A stretch of DNA of 10,276 nt from Alistipes sp. (GTDB lineage Bacteria; Bacteroidota; Bacteroidia; Bacteroidales; Rikenellaceae). Positions 1 through 5,783 of this stretch are shown here, in pieces. Made by a program: the position numbers and the translations under genes. Where the stretch lies: the NCBI GenBank assembly GCA_017560305.1, contig JAFYOF010000072.1:1-10276 (forward strand), in the 5' to 3' direction. The first letter of the stretch is position 1. The number at the start of each line of letters is the position of its first letter. The notes under the pieces were generated by a model. It made no database searches and was not told where the DNA came from. It worked only from the letters and a program-made list of their open reading frames with translations.

Positions 1-1363
1 AAGGAGGCAGGATGTCGCTATCCTTCTGGTCGGGACGCAACTCCGATGTAGGCTCCTTCTTGAGCACCTCCTCGGGGATGATGTCGCCAAACTTCTGATT
101 GATATATCGCGCAAGGTCGTAAACCTCACTCTTGTAGAGGTCGCCCGTAGGTGAGAAAGCACCCGCAGTGTCACCATACAAGGTACACCAGCCGATGGCG
201 TTCTCGCTCTTGTTCGATGAGTTCAGCAACACATATCCCTCCTTGTTCTGCAATGCCATCAGCAGCACGGTACGGATACGCGACTGGATGTTCTCCTCGG
301 TAGAGTCGAACTCCGTGCCACCCACAACCGGCTTCAATGTATCGACGATTGACTTATACGCCTCGGTGATAGGCAGAACGCTGTACTCGATGCCAAGATT
401 CTCGGCAAGACGCTTCGCATCCTCGACTGACTCATCTGATGAGAACTGCGAAGGCATCATCAAGCCCTTCACATTCTCCTTACCCAGCGCACCCACAGCC
501 AGGCAGGCAACCACCGACGAGTCGATACCACCCGACAGACCCACACACGCCTTGGTGTAGCCGTTCTTGTGGAAGTAGTCCTTCACGCCCAGGCACGCCG
601 CCTTGTAGACCATACGGGTGCGGTCGTTGTAGGATGTATAGGGGAGTGTAAATGACTCATTATCAGCCAAAGTGTCGTAAATCTGGAAATCCTCCTCGAA
701 GCTCTTCATCAGCAGTTCGGTCTTACCCTCGCGGTTCATCACGCCCGATGTACCGTCGAATACGATGTCGCCCGAGCCGCCCACCTGATTGATGATGATG
801 ATATCGCGGTTCTCGGTGAATGCCAGACCACGCAACATCTCGGCGCGTGACGACAAAAGACCCTTGCCGTAGCGGCGTGAGTTGATGCTCACCACAAGGT
901 CAGCCTCCTCCTCCAGCTCATTCAGGTGCGAGATATCGTCACCCACCAGGATGGCAATCTTCGCGCCGTAGACATCCAGCACCTTGTAGCCTTCGCCACC
1001 CACGATGAAGCCCATCTCACGGCGAGCCGAGATATACTGCTTCTCAACCACCTGCTCCACCTTACCGTGACGCAACACGGCGGCGGCGCTCACAGCACCA
1101 CGCTCGGTGAGCAAAGGCGAGCCCACGATAGCCGTGATACGCACACACTCCTGAGCAATCTCCTCCAACGCCTCCTCACACAGAGTCAGGAAGGTGGTCT
1201 TTCTCAACAAATCATACGCTGGAGTACCACTCACAGCATACTCTGCAAACAACACTACATCAGCACCTTGCGACTGGGCCTTGCGCACAGCCTCCTTGAT
1301 GCGTGCAACATTACCATCGATGTCGCCAATTGTGTAGTTTAATTGGGCAAGAGCAATCTTCAT
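1..1363 (-). CDS. nadE: NAD+ synthetase, nitrilase-like domain plus synthetase domain (3' end outside window)
   Basis: The protein makes NAD+ from deamido-NAD+ and ATP in the cytoplasm, the last step of NAD synthesis. The reading frame is open from the ATG at 1363 to the window edge (454 codons seen; the C-terminus is missing). The N-terminal 260 or so residues form a nitrilase/glutaminase domain starting MKIALAQLNYTIGD, with the expected Glu at E41 (FAEYAVSG) and a likely Lys at K108. Where glutamine-dependent NadE has the nucleophile Cys (usually in an ICED-like motif), this protein reads ILVGDDIS with Gly141. The synthetase domain follows, with its PP-loop SGGIDSS at 277-283 and the NKSE...GWCTLYGD region around 385. 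Family assignment is firm. The loss of the Cys suggests that it uses free ammonia, which is an inference. It is transcribed away from the ATPase gene. Confidence 0.95.
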   Translation of the reverse strand, partial: MKIALAQLNYTIGDIDGNVARIKEAVRKAQSQGADVVLFAEYAVSGTPAYDLLRKTTFLTLCEEALEEIAQECVRITAIVGSPLLTERGAVSAAAVLRHGKVEQVVEKQYISARREMGFIVGGEGYKVLDVYGAKIAILVGDDISHLNELEEEADLVVSINSRRYGKGLLSSRAEMLRGLAFTENRDIIIINQVGGSGDIVFDGTSGVMNREGKTELLMKSFEEDFQIYDTLADNESFTLPYTSYNDRTRMVYKAACLGVKDYFHKNGYTKACVGLSGGIDSSVVACLAVGALGKENVKGLMMPSQFSSDESVEDAKRLAENLGIEYSVLPITEAYKSIVDTLKPVVGGTEFDSTEENIQSRIRTVLLMALQNKEGYVLLNSSNKSENAIGWCTLYGDTAGAFSPTGDLYKSEVYDLARYINQKFGDIIPEEVLKKEPTSELRPDQKDSDILPP

Positions 1364-1408
1364 TTTTCGAATATATAGTTTTAATTTTTGTCGGTTCATT
1401 ATGTCCCG

Positions 1409-1435
1409 CAAAGTTACACATTATTTTATAAACAA
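1409..1435 (-). promoter_or_regulatory. Candidate nadE promoter (Bacteroidota type)
   Basis: On the minus strand TAACTTTG (1416-1409) matches the Bacteroidota -7 consensus TAnnTTTG. A TTG lies at 1435-1433, but the 16-bp spacing is shorter than the usual 19-21, so the -33 element is weak. It lies about 45 bp upstream of the nadE ATG. Confidence 0.45.
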
Positions 1436-1490
1436 GGAAGATTATTACCTTTTATTTAATAAAAATCTTATCCCCACCCCATTTTCACCT

Positions 1491-1553
1491 CCCTAAACTC
1501 CCTAAACTCCCTAAACTCCCTAAACTCTCTAAATTCCCTAAACTCCCTACACT
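1491..1553. repeat. Tandem 9-bp repeat array, unit CCCTAAACT (7 units)
   Basis: Seven back-to-back 9-bp units run from 1491 to 1553. Five read CCCTAAACT, one is degenerate (CTCTAAATT) and the last is CCCTACACT, which grades into the adjoining CTACACTTG-type units. The array lies in the 430-bp gap between nadE and the ATPase gene, outside both predicted transcripts. Confidence 0.9.
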
Positions 1554-1555
1554 CC

Positions 1556-1636
1556 GCTACACTTGCTACACCCTGTAGCAACTGTAGCAACTGTAGCAAC
1601 TGTAGCAACTGTAGCAACTGTAGCAACTGTAGCAAA
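1556..1636. repeat. Upstream 9-bp array with inversion point: GCTACACTT units, then TGTAGCAAC x7
   Basis: Two direct units (GCTACACTT 1556-1564, GCTACACCC 1565-1573) are followed without a gap by seven inverted-type units (TGTAGCAAC six times, then TGTAGCAAA) at 1574-1636. Reverse-complementing TGTAGCAAC shows that it differs from the direct unit by a single base (CTACAGTTG against CTACACTTG). The switch forms the palindrome GCTACA-CCC-TGTAGC at 1565-1579. The regular 9-bp phase and position next to a RecA/RepA-like ATPase gene resemble iterons; that function is inferred. Confidence 0.9.
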
Positions 1637-1720
1637 GTTGCAAATGGCTGAACGATAGCGCAAAGTAAAATAATTTAACAAAATTACACTAAAACGAGTA
1701 CCAAAGTTCAATTTCTGTAT

Positions 1721-1728
1721 TATATTTG
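1721..1728 (+). promoter_or_regulatory. Candidate -7 box for the ATPase gene
   Basis: TATATTTG fits TAnnTTTG exactly and lies 66 bp upstream of the ATG at 1795. I see no convincing TTG-type -33 element at the right distance. Initiation here would leave the 9-bp arrays outside the transcript and give a leader of about 60 nt. Confidence 0.45.
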
Positions 1729-1794
1729 TGGCGTGAAACCTACCACTACTTCAGTGGGGTAAGACCAGTTTATTAACTACAAAATATTTTTACT

Positions 1795-2976
1795 ATGTCC
1801 GAAAACAACTTTTACCAGCCCTGCCCACACAACACGGCTGACGCAGTAAATGACTGCACACAAGAGAATTACGCCGACATCCTCTCACCCGAGGAGTTGG
1901 CGGCATTGGCAGACCTCGAGGCTGAGTGCCGACCCGACTATGAGGCCGAACAAAAGGCCGTATGGGATGCCTACTTTGAAAAGGAGCGTGAGGCATTGCG
2001 TCAAAAATTTGAACCATACCTCCTCTCTGCCTATGACCAGATTCCGCCGATGATACCCGTAGTCAAGCGTCACGATTCACTCATCTGCTCGCAGGGTAAC
2101 ATCTCAGCGGTGGTGGGCGAGGCGAAGAGCAAGAAGACCTTTCTCTGCACCGCCATCGTAGGCTCGATGCTCGACATCAACGAGCGCAAACAATTTGGTA
2201 TTCAACCAAATAGAGGTCGCATAGTGTGGATAGATACCGAGCAGTCGCGTGAACACATCCAGCGCTTGCTGTTCCGCATAAATGTGATGGGTAACATCCC
2301 CCACACCTCGCCCAATCCCTACATACGATTGCTTGCGGTGAGGGAGGAGAAACCACAGGAGCGACTCAACATAATGCGCTATGCCATAGAGTATTACAAA
2401 CCTAAACTCGTTGTCATAGATGGCATTAGCGACCTTCTGAACAACCCTAACAATCTCGAGGAGAGTGAGGCGTTGGTATCGTCGCTGCTGACACTATCGT
2501 CTGACTACGGGTGTCACATTATGAGCGTACTTCACACCAACCCTAACTCCGACAAGGCGCGAGGTCACCTCGGCTCGACGCTGATGCGTAAGGCTGAAAC
2601 GGTGGTCTATGTCCACAAAGCTGGCGACATATCGTATGTGGAGCCGCAGTTTTGTAGAAATATGCCCTTCGAGCGCTTCGCCTTCAGGGTCGAGGAGGCT
2701 GAGGATGCCGAGTTTCTGGACCCTGCGGTGGTGGGGCTGGGAGTACCCGTAGAGTGCCCCATCGAGGAGGTAGAGGAGAGCAAGAGGGAGGATGACTGCG
2801 TGAGGGTACTGCGCGAGTACTTCGGCGGAGTGGCAGAGCGTAAGTTGTTGTGTAACAAGTTGGAAGATATATTGGGAGTTACACCAAGCTACGCCCGCAC
2901 CAAGGTCTGCCGAGCCATTGAACGAGGGCTGCTTATCGACCGCGACAGGACAATCACCATCGCCCCCGTGTGTTAG
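1795..2976 (+). CDS. RecA/RepA-like AAA_25-type ATPase with C-terminal winged-helix-like tail
   Basis: The 393-residue protein has a single RecA-fold ATPase core. An acidic N-terminal region (1-85) is followed by a Walker A loop GEAKSKKT at 108-115, in which Lys replaces the second glycine of GxxxxGK[ST], a strand with WIDTEQ (145-150), Walker B LVVIDG (205-210), a sensor-like SVLHTNP (244-250) and the GHLGSTLMRKAETVV segment (257-271) typical of RecA/DnaB/RepA-like ATPases. Residues 332-393 look like a winged helix (VRVLREYFG ... SYARTKVCRAIERGLL). There is no membrane segment or signal peptide. Relatives are often replication or helper ATPases of plasmids, phages and integrated elements; the exact role is unknown. 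No primase, mobilisation gene or integrase lies beside it. Arrays of 9-bp repeats flank it on both sides, starting 4 bp after the stop codon, which suggests that it binds or acts at them (inference). The ATG at 1795 was chosen because it follows an A/T-rich leader and no in-frame upstream start looks better. Confidence 0.85.
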   Translation: MSENNFYQPCPHNTADAVNDCTQENYADILSPEELAALADLEAECRPDYEAEQKAVWDAYFEKEREALRQKFEPYLLSAYDQIPPMIPVVKRHDSLICSQGNISAVVGEAKSKKTFLCTAIVGSMLDINERKQFGIQPNRGRIVWIDTEQSREHIQRLLFRINVMGNIPHTSPNPYIRLLAVREEKPQERLNIMRYAIEYYKPKLVVIDGISDLLNNPNNLEESEALVSSLLTLSSDYGCHIMSVLHTNPNSDKARGHLGSTLMRKAETVVYVHKAGDISYVEPQFCRNMPFERFAFRVEEAEDAEFLDPAVVGLGVPVECPIEEVEESKREDDCVRVLREYFGGVAERKLLCNKLEDILGVTPSYARTKVCRAIERGLLIDRDRTITIAPVC

Positions 2977-2980
2977 TTTT

Positions 2981-3079
2981 GCTACATCCGCTACACTTGC
3001 TACACTTGCTACACTTGCTACACTTGCTACACCTGCTACACTTGCTACACTTGCTACAAGGTGTAGCAACTGTAGCAGC
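2981..3079. repeat. Downstream 9-bp array with inversion point: GCTACACTT-type x9, then TGTAGCAAC-type x2
   Basis: Nine direct units run from 2981 to 3061: GCTACATCC, four GCTACACTT, GCTACACCT, two more GCTACACTT and GCTACAAGG. Two inverted-type units follow (TGTAGCAAC 3062-3070, TGTAGCAGC 3071-3079). The switch is the palindrome GCTACA-AGG-TGTAGC at 3053-3067. The order (direct block, palindrome, inverted block) is the same as in the upstream array, but the copy numbers are swapped (9+2 here, 2+7 there). It begins 4 bp after the ATPase stop codon, so it should be in that gene's 3' UTR. Confidence 0.92.
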
Positions 3080-3089
3080 ACCCGTAACG

Positions 3090-3108
3090 CACCCGTAACG
3101 GGTGTTTT
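3090..3108 (+). terminator. Candidate terminator of the ATPase gene
   Basis: Stem CACCCG (3090-3095), loop TAA, stem CGGGTG (3099-3104), then TTTT. The stem is only 6 bp and the T-run is short. The preceding bases repeat the left arm (CACCCGTAACG occurs at 3079-3089 and again at 3090-3100). It lies just beyond the downstream 9-bp array. Confidence 0.6.
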
Positions 3109-3152
3109 CCATTTACTTTGTTGCGCGAGAAAGTGTAATGACTATTCATTAT

Positions 3153-3392
3153 CGAAATTATCTACTTTATTTTTTTAAGAAAAATAAATATCGTCATTCC
3201 ACATTTTCGCATCCACCAACCATTGCAGTAGTTTATAAGAGTCTATGCGGAAATGATTGGAATCCTCCTTTGTTAATGATTCGGTCGCAAGAGTGATTGT
3301 TGTTGTGAAAAACTATAAGGTAGATCCCCATCGTCGGACATTGTCCTCCGGGGGATGACGATTTCATAATAACACTAAAGTATATAATTCCA
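3153..3392 (-). mobile_element. MITE-like element, copy 1 (240 bp, TIRs, no gene)
   Basis: This segment is the reverse complement of 10010-10246. The two share 87 consecutive identical bases (3178-3264 against 10134-10220) and most of the rest. The ends are inverted repeats related to CGGAATTATnTACTTTAGTG, worn at the left end here (CGAAATTATCTACTTTA). The flanks TTCATTAT (3145-3152) and TTCATCAT (3393-3400) match at 7 of 8 positions and look like an aged 8-bp target duplication. There is no plausible protein, so it is a non-autonomous element; the transposase family that would move it cannot be named from the ends alone. It lies between the ATPase module and the end of the operon. Confidence 0.82.
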
Positions 3393-3452
3393 TTCATCAT
3401 TATGTCGTCCGCAAAAATCAACCTTGAATTACCCTACCCCACACCCCACAAC

Positions 3453-3484
3453 AAAAAAAAGGAGACCACCTTTCGGTAATCTCC
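3453..3484 (-). terminator. Strong terminator of the six-gene minus-strand operon
   Basis: On the minus strand, GGAGATTACC, loop GAAA and GGTGGTCTCC are followed by eight T. The 10-bp stem is complete only if two U.G pairs are allowed, which works on the minus-strand RNA but would be C/A mismatches on the other, so the direction is clear. It lies 26 bp after the stop codon of the zinc-ribbon gene. Confidence 0.93.
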
Positions 3485-3510
3485 TGTTTCTTAGTGATTT
3501 CGCTTAAGGA

Positions 3511-4260
3511 CTACTCCTCGTCGCCAGCAACCATAATGCGGCCGCAGTACTCGCACACGATGAGCTTCTTGCCCTGGCGAACATCCACCTGACGCTGTGG
3601 AGGGATACGGTTGAAGCAACCACCACAAGCATCTCGCCTGATAGCAACCACAGCCAAGCCGTTGCGAACGCTACGACGAATGCGGTTGTAAGCAACCAAC
3701 AGACGCTCGTCAATCTTCGACTGTGCCTTCTCGGCCTTAGCCTTCAATGCAGCCACCTGGTCAGCAGTCTCCGCCTCGATGCTCTCGAGCTCAGCCTTCT
3801 TTGCTGCGAGGTCCATACCGCGGTCAGCAACCACCGCCTCGGCGCTCTCCAACTGCGCCTTCTTGTTCTTGATACCAGCAGTGTACTCCTTCAGACGCTT
3901 CTCTGCAAGCTCAATCTCAAGCTCCTGATACTCAATCTCCTTGGTGATAGCATCATACTCGCGGTTGTTACGCACATTGTTCTGCTGCTCCTTGTAATGA
4001 GAGATCTGAATCTTTGCCTGATCAATCTCGCGCTTACGCTGCTTTGTGAGTGTGTTGAACTCCTCGATTTCGTTGTTGATGTGCTCGATACGAGTCTGCA
4101 AGCCCGCGAGCTCATCCTCCAAATCCTGTACCTCCAAAGGCAATTCACCCTTCACTTTGTTGATTTCGTCAATCTGAGAATCAATCTTCTGCAACTCATA
4201 GAGTGCCGAGATCTTCTCCTGCATCGAAAAATCGACTTCAGATGTCTTCTTCTGTGCCAT
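3511..4260 (-). CDS. Coiled-coil protein with C-terminal C4 zinc ribbon (CT398/DUF164 type)
   Basis: The 249-residue cytoplasmic protein has a long helical coiled coil at about residues 15-190, rich in Glu, Lys and Gln and containing NNREYDAI near 97-104, followed by a zinc ribbon with ligands C212, C215, C236 and C239 (CxxC...CxxC). This is the architecture of the conserved C4-type zinc-ribbon family that includes Chlamydia CT398 and Helicobacter HP0958; in those species it has been tied to the RpoN/secretion or flagellar systems, but the general role is not settled. I chose the ATG at 4260 (MAQKKTSEVDF) because the upstream in-frame ATG at 4296 lies inside the nif3-like gene; from 4260 the gap to that gene is 11 bp. 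It is last in the operon, followed by the terminator. Confidence 0.9.
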   Translation of the reverse strand: MAQKKTSEVDFSMQEKISALYELQKIDSQIDEINKVKGELPLEVQDLEDELAGLQTRIEHINNEIEEFNTLTKQRKREIDQAKIQISHYKEQQNNVRNNREYDAITKEIEYQELEIELAEKRLKEYTAGIKNKKAQLESAEAVVADRGMDLAAKKAELESIEAETADQVAALKAKAEKAQSKIDERLLVAYNRIRRSVRNGLAVVAIRRDACGGCFNRIPPQRQVDVRQGKKLIVCEYCGRIMVAGDEE

Positions 4261-4271
4261 ATATATAAAAT

Positions 4272-5087
4272 TTATTTTAGACGGTCTAAATCGCACCCCT
4301 GCACCCTCGGTGTCATATAAGAGACTGGGTTACGCGAGTGCACACTCTTGCGAATTGCAAAGATAGGTAATTTTTTTGATAAAATATCAAATAAAATCTG
4401 AATTGCGCAATATTCGCTCTCAAAATGACCCATATCGGCCAAAATTATTGCATTTTCATGCCGCATAAAGTCATTATACTTCAAATCGGCGGTCAAATAG
4501 ATGTCTGCGCCCGACCTTTGCGCCTCGCCGATGAGCGAGCCTCCTGAGCCCGTGCAGATGGCAACGCGACCGATTTCGGGCTTCACAATGTCGCTATGAC
4601 GCAACGCCCCAACCGAGAAAATCTGCATAACGCTCTGCATAAATTCCACGCTCTCCACCTTCTTTTCCAACTCGCCCACAACGCCAAATCCAGCACCCTC
4701 CTGCGTAGGTTGCATCACACGGATATTCTTCAATCCGAGCATCTGCGCCACACGCCAGCTCATACCATCGGCGGTGCTGTCCAGATTGGTGTGCGCCGCA
4801 TAGAGCACTATGCCACGACGGATGGCCTGCTCAACGCATCGCTCGACATACGACGCCGAGTTAAATCGTTTAAGAGGCTGAAACACAATGGGATGGTGCG
4901 TGATAATCATATCACACCCCTCCTCCACCGCCTCGGCAATCACCTCCTCGGTGACATCCACCGCCAGCAGCGCCTTGCTGACCTCATCATCGGGGCGACC
5001 CACGATAAGACCCGCATTGTCATACGACTCCTGCAACCCCAGAGGAGCGAACTCCTCGATGGCGGCTGCTATTTCGCGCACCTTCAT
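4272..5087 (-). CDS. Nif3-like dinuclear metal centre protein (YbgI/YqfO family)
   Basis: The protein has 271 residues and should form a cytoplasmic toroidal hexamer with a two-metal site. Candidate metal ligands are in place: H64 and H65 (THHP), D103 (HTNLDS), and H221 and E225 (GHFESE), matching the pattern of E. coli YbgI. The length is that of the short form (YbgI is 247 residues) without the inserted PII/CutA-like domain of the longer YqfO type. The usual TGDLKYH motif reads TADLKYND at 199-206. Databases often call this family GTP cyclohydrolase 1 type 2, but the true substrate is uncertain. It lies 3 bp after the MerR-like gene and 11 bp before the zinc-ribbon gene. Nif3-like and C4 zinc-ribbon genes are often neighbours in Bacteroidota, as far as I know, which may mean a shared role. 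Confidence 0.92.
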   Translation of the reverse strand: MKVREIAAAIEEFAPLGLQESYDNAGLIVGRPDDEVSKALLAVDVTEEVIAEAVEEGCDMIITHHPIVFQPLKRFNSASYVERCVEQAIRRGIVLYAAHTNLDSTADGMSWRVAQMLGLKNIRVMQPTQEGAGFGVVGELEKKVESVEFMQSVMQIFSVGALRHSDIVKPEIGRVAICTGSGGSLIGEAQRSGADIYLTADLKYNDFMRHENAIILADMGHFESEYCAIQILFDILSKKLPIFAIRKSVHSRNPVSYMTPRVQGCDLDRLK

Positions 5088-5090
5088 AGG

Positions 5091-5768
5091 CTAAAACAAT
5101 GACTGTTCGTAGAATGGGAACAACTCCTTATCCTCCTCGTCAGACTTCTTGCGACGACGCACCACACGCTTTTTTGGCTGCTCAACCGCTGGCACAGACT
5201 CCTCTGCCGCCGCCTCTGTAGTTGGCTCTGCCTCAGGCTCTTCCGCAGTTGGCTCAGTAGTTGGCTCTGCCTCTGGAGCGCTCTCCTCAGCTGGAGTGTT
5301 CTCCTCCGCTGAAGCCTCAACCGCCTCAGCTGCCTCGGTAGTCTCTGCTGCTGCCGCCTCTACAGCCTCCTCGGTAGTCGCTGTCAAAGGTGCAGCCTCC
5401 TCAACCAACGCATCATCCTCAACCATCTGTGCCTCATCGCCCTCCTTGAGGTTTTCACGCACCTCAGCAAGCGTAGAGCGAACTCTCTGCAGGCGCTCCA
5501 GCAACTCAACCTCGCGTGCTATCTCCTTGTTTTTCACGCGCTTGAGCATAACATTTGCACCCTTGAGGGTCATACCACGCTCCTTCACCAAGTGGTAAAT
5601 CTGCTTCAACTTCTCGACATCCTCGGGTGTGAAGAGTCGGTTTCCTTTCTTATTTCGGTCTGGCTTGAGACAATCAAACTGAGACTCCCAATGGCGAATC
5701 AACGCTGGTGTCACATCGAACATCTCGGCAACCTCGCCCATAGAATAGTAGAGTTTCTTTGCATTCAT
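5091..5768 (-). CDS. MerR-family DNA-binding protein with long acidic low-complexity tail
   Basis: Residues 6-78 form a MerR-type winged HTH (YYSMGEVAEMFDVTPALIRHWE, then a wing with GNRLFTPEDVEKLK), followed by a short helical dimerisation stretch (about 80-108). Unlike classic MerR sensors there is no ligand domain. Instead, residues 111-198 are almost entirely Ala, Glu, Pro and Thr, then comes a basic patch KKRVVRRRKK (199-208) and an acidic/aromatic end (EEDKELFPFYEQSLF). The target is unknown. The tail is encoded by imperfect repeats (for example GTAGTTGGCTCTGCCTC near 5218 and 5257), so its length probably varies between strains. It is cotranscribed with the RsmF-like gene (15-bp gap) and the Nif3-like gene (3-bp gap). 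The HTH assignment is secure; the role of the tail is unknown. Confidence 0.88.
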   Translation of the reverse strand: MNAKKLYYSMGEVAEMFDVTPALIRHWESQFDCLKPDRNKKGNRLFTPEDVEKLKQIYHLVKERGMTLKGANVMLKRVKNKEIAREVELLERLQRVRSTLAEVRENLKEGDEAQMVEDDALVEEAAPLTATTEEAVEAAAAETTEAAEAVEASAEENTPAEESAPEAEPTTEPTAEEPEAEPTTEAAAEESVPAVEQPKKRVVRRRKKSDEEDKELFPFYEQSLF

Positions 5769-5783
5769 AGTATTATCGTTTTT

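Noticed and set aside
1438..1469. Imperfect inverted repeat AAGATT...AATCTT upstream of nadE as a possible operator for an NAD regulator.
   Set aside because: The half-sites are short, 20 bp apart and in A/T-rich DNA where such matches arise by chance. It does not match a regulator motif I can name.
1491..1636. The 9-bp arrays as a CRISPR array.
   Set aside because: The units are contiguous with no spacers, far shorter than CRISPR repeats, and no cas gene is present.
2494..3178. Open frames on both strands over the downstream 9-bp array (proteins with repeated TLATLAT or SVASVAS).
   Set aside because: A 9-bp repeat without stop codons keeps a frame open automatically. They overlap the ATPase gene or its terminator and have no start signals.
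3233..3421. Minus-strand open frame in MITE copy 1.
   Set aside because: It is not preserved in copy 2, and the element shows structure and inverted ends rather than coding signal.
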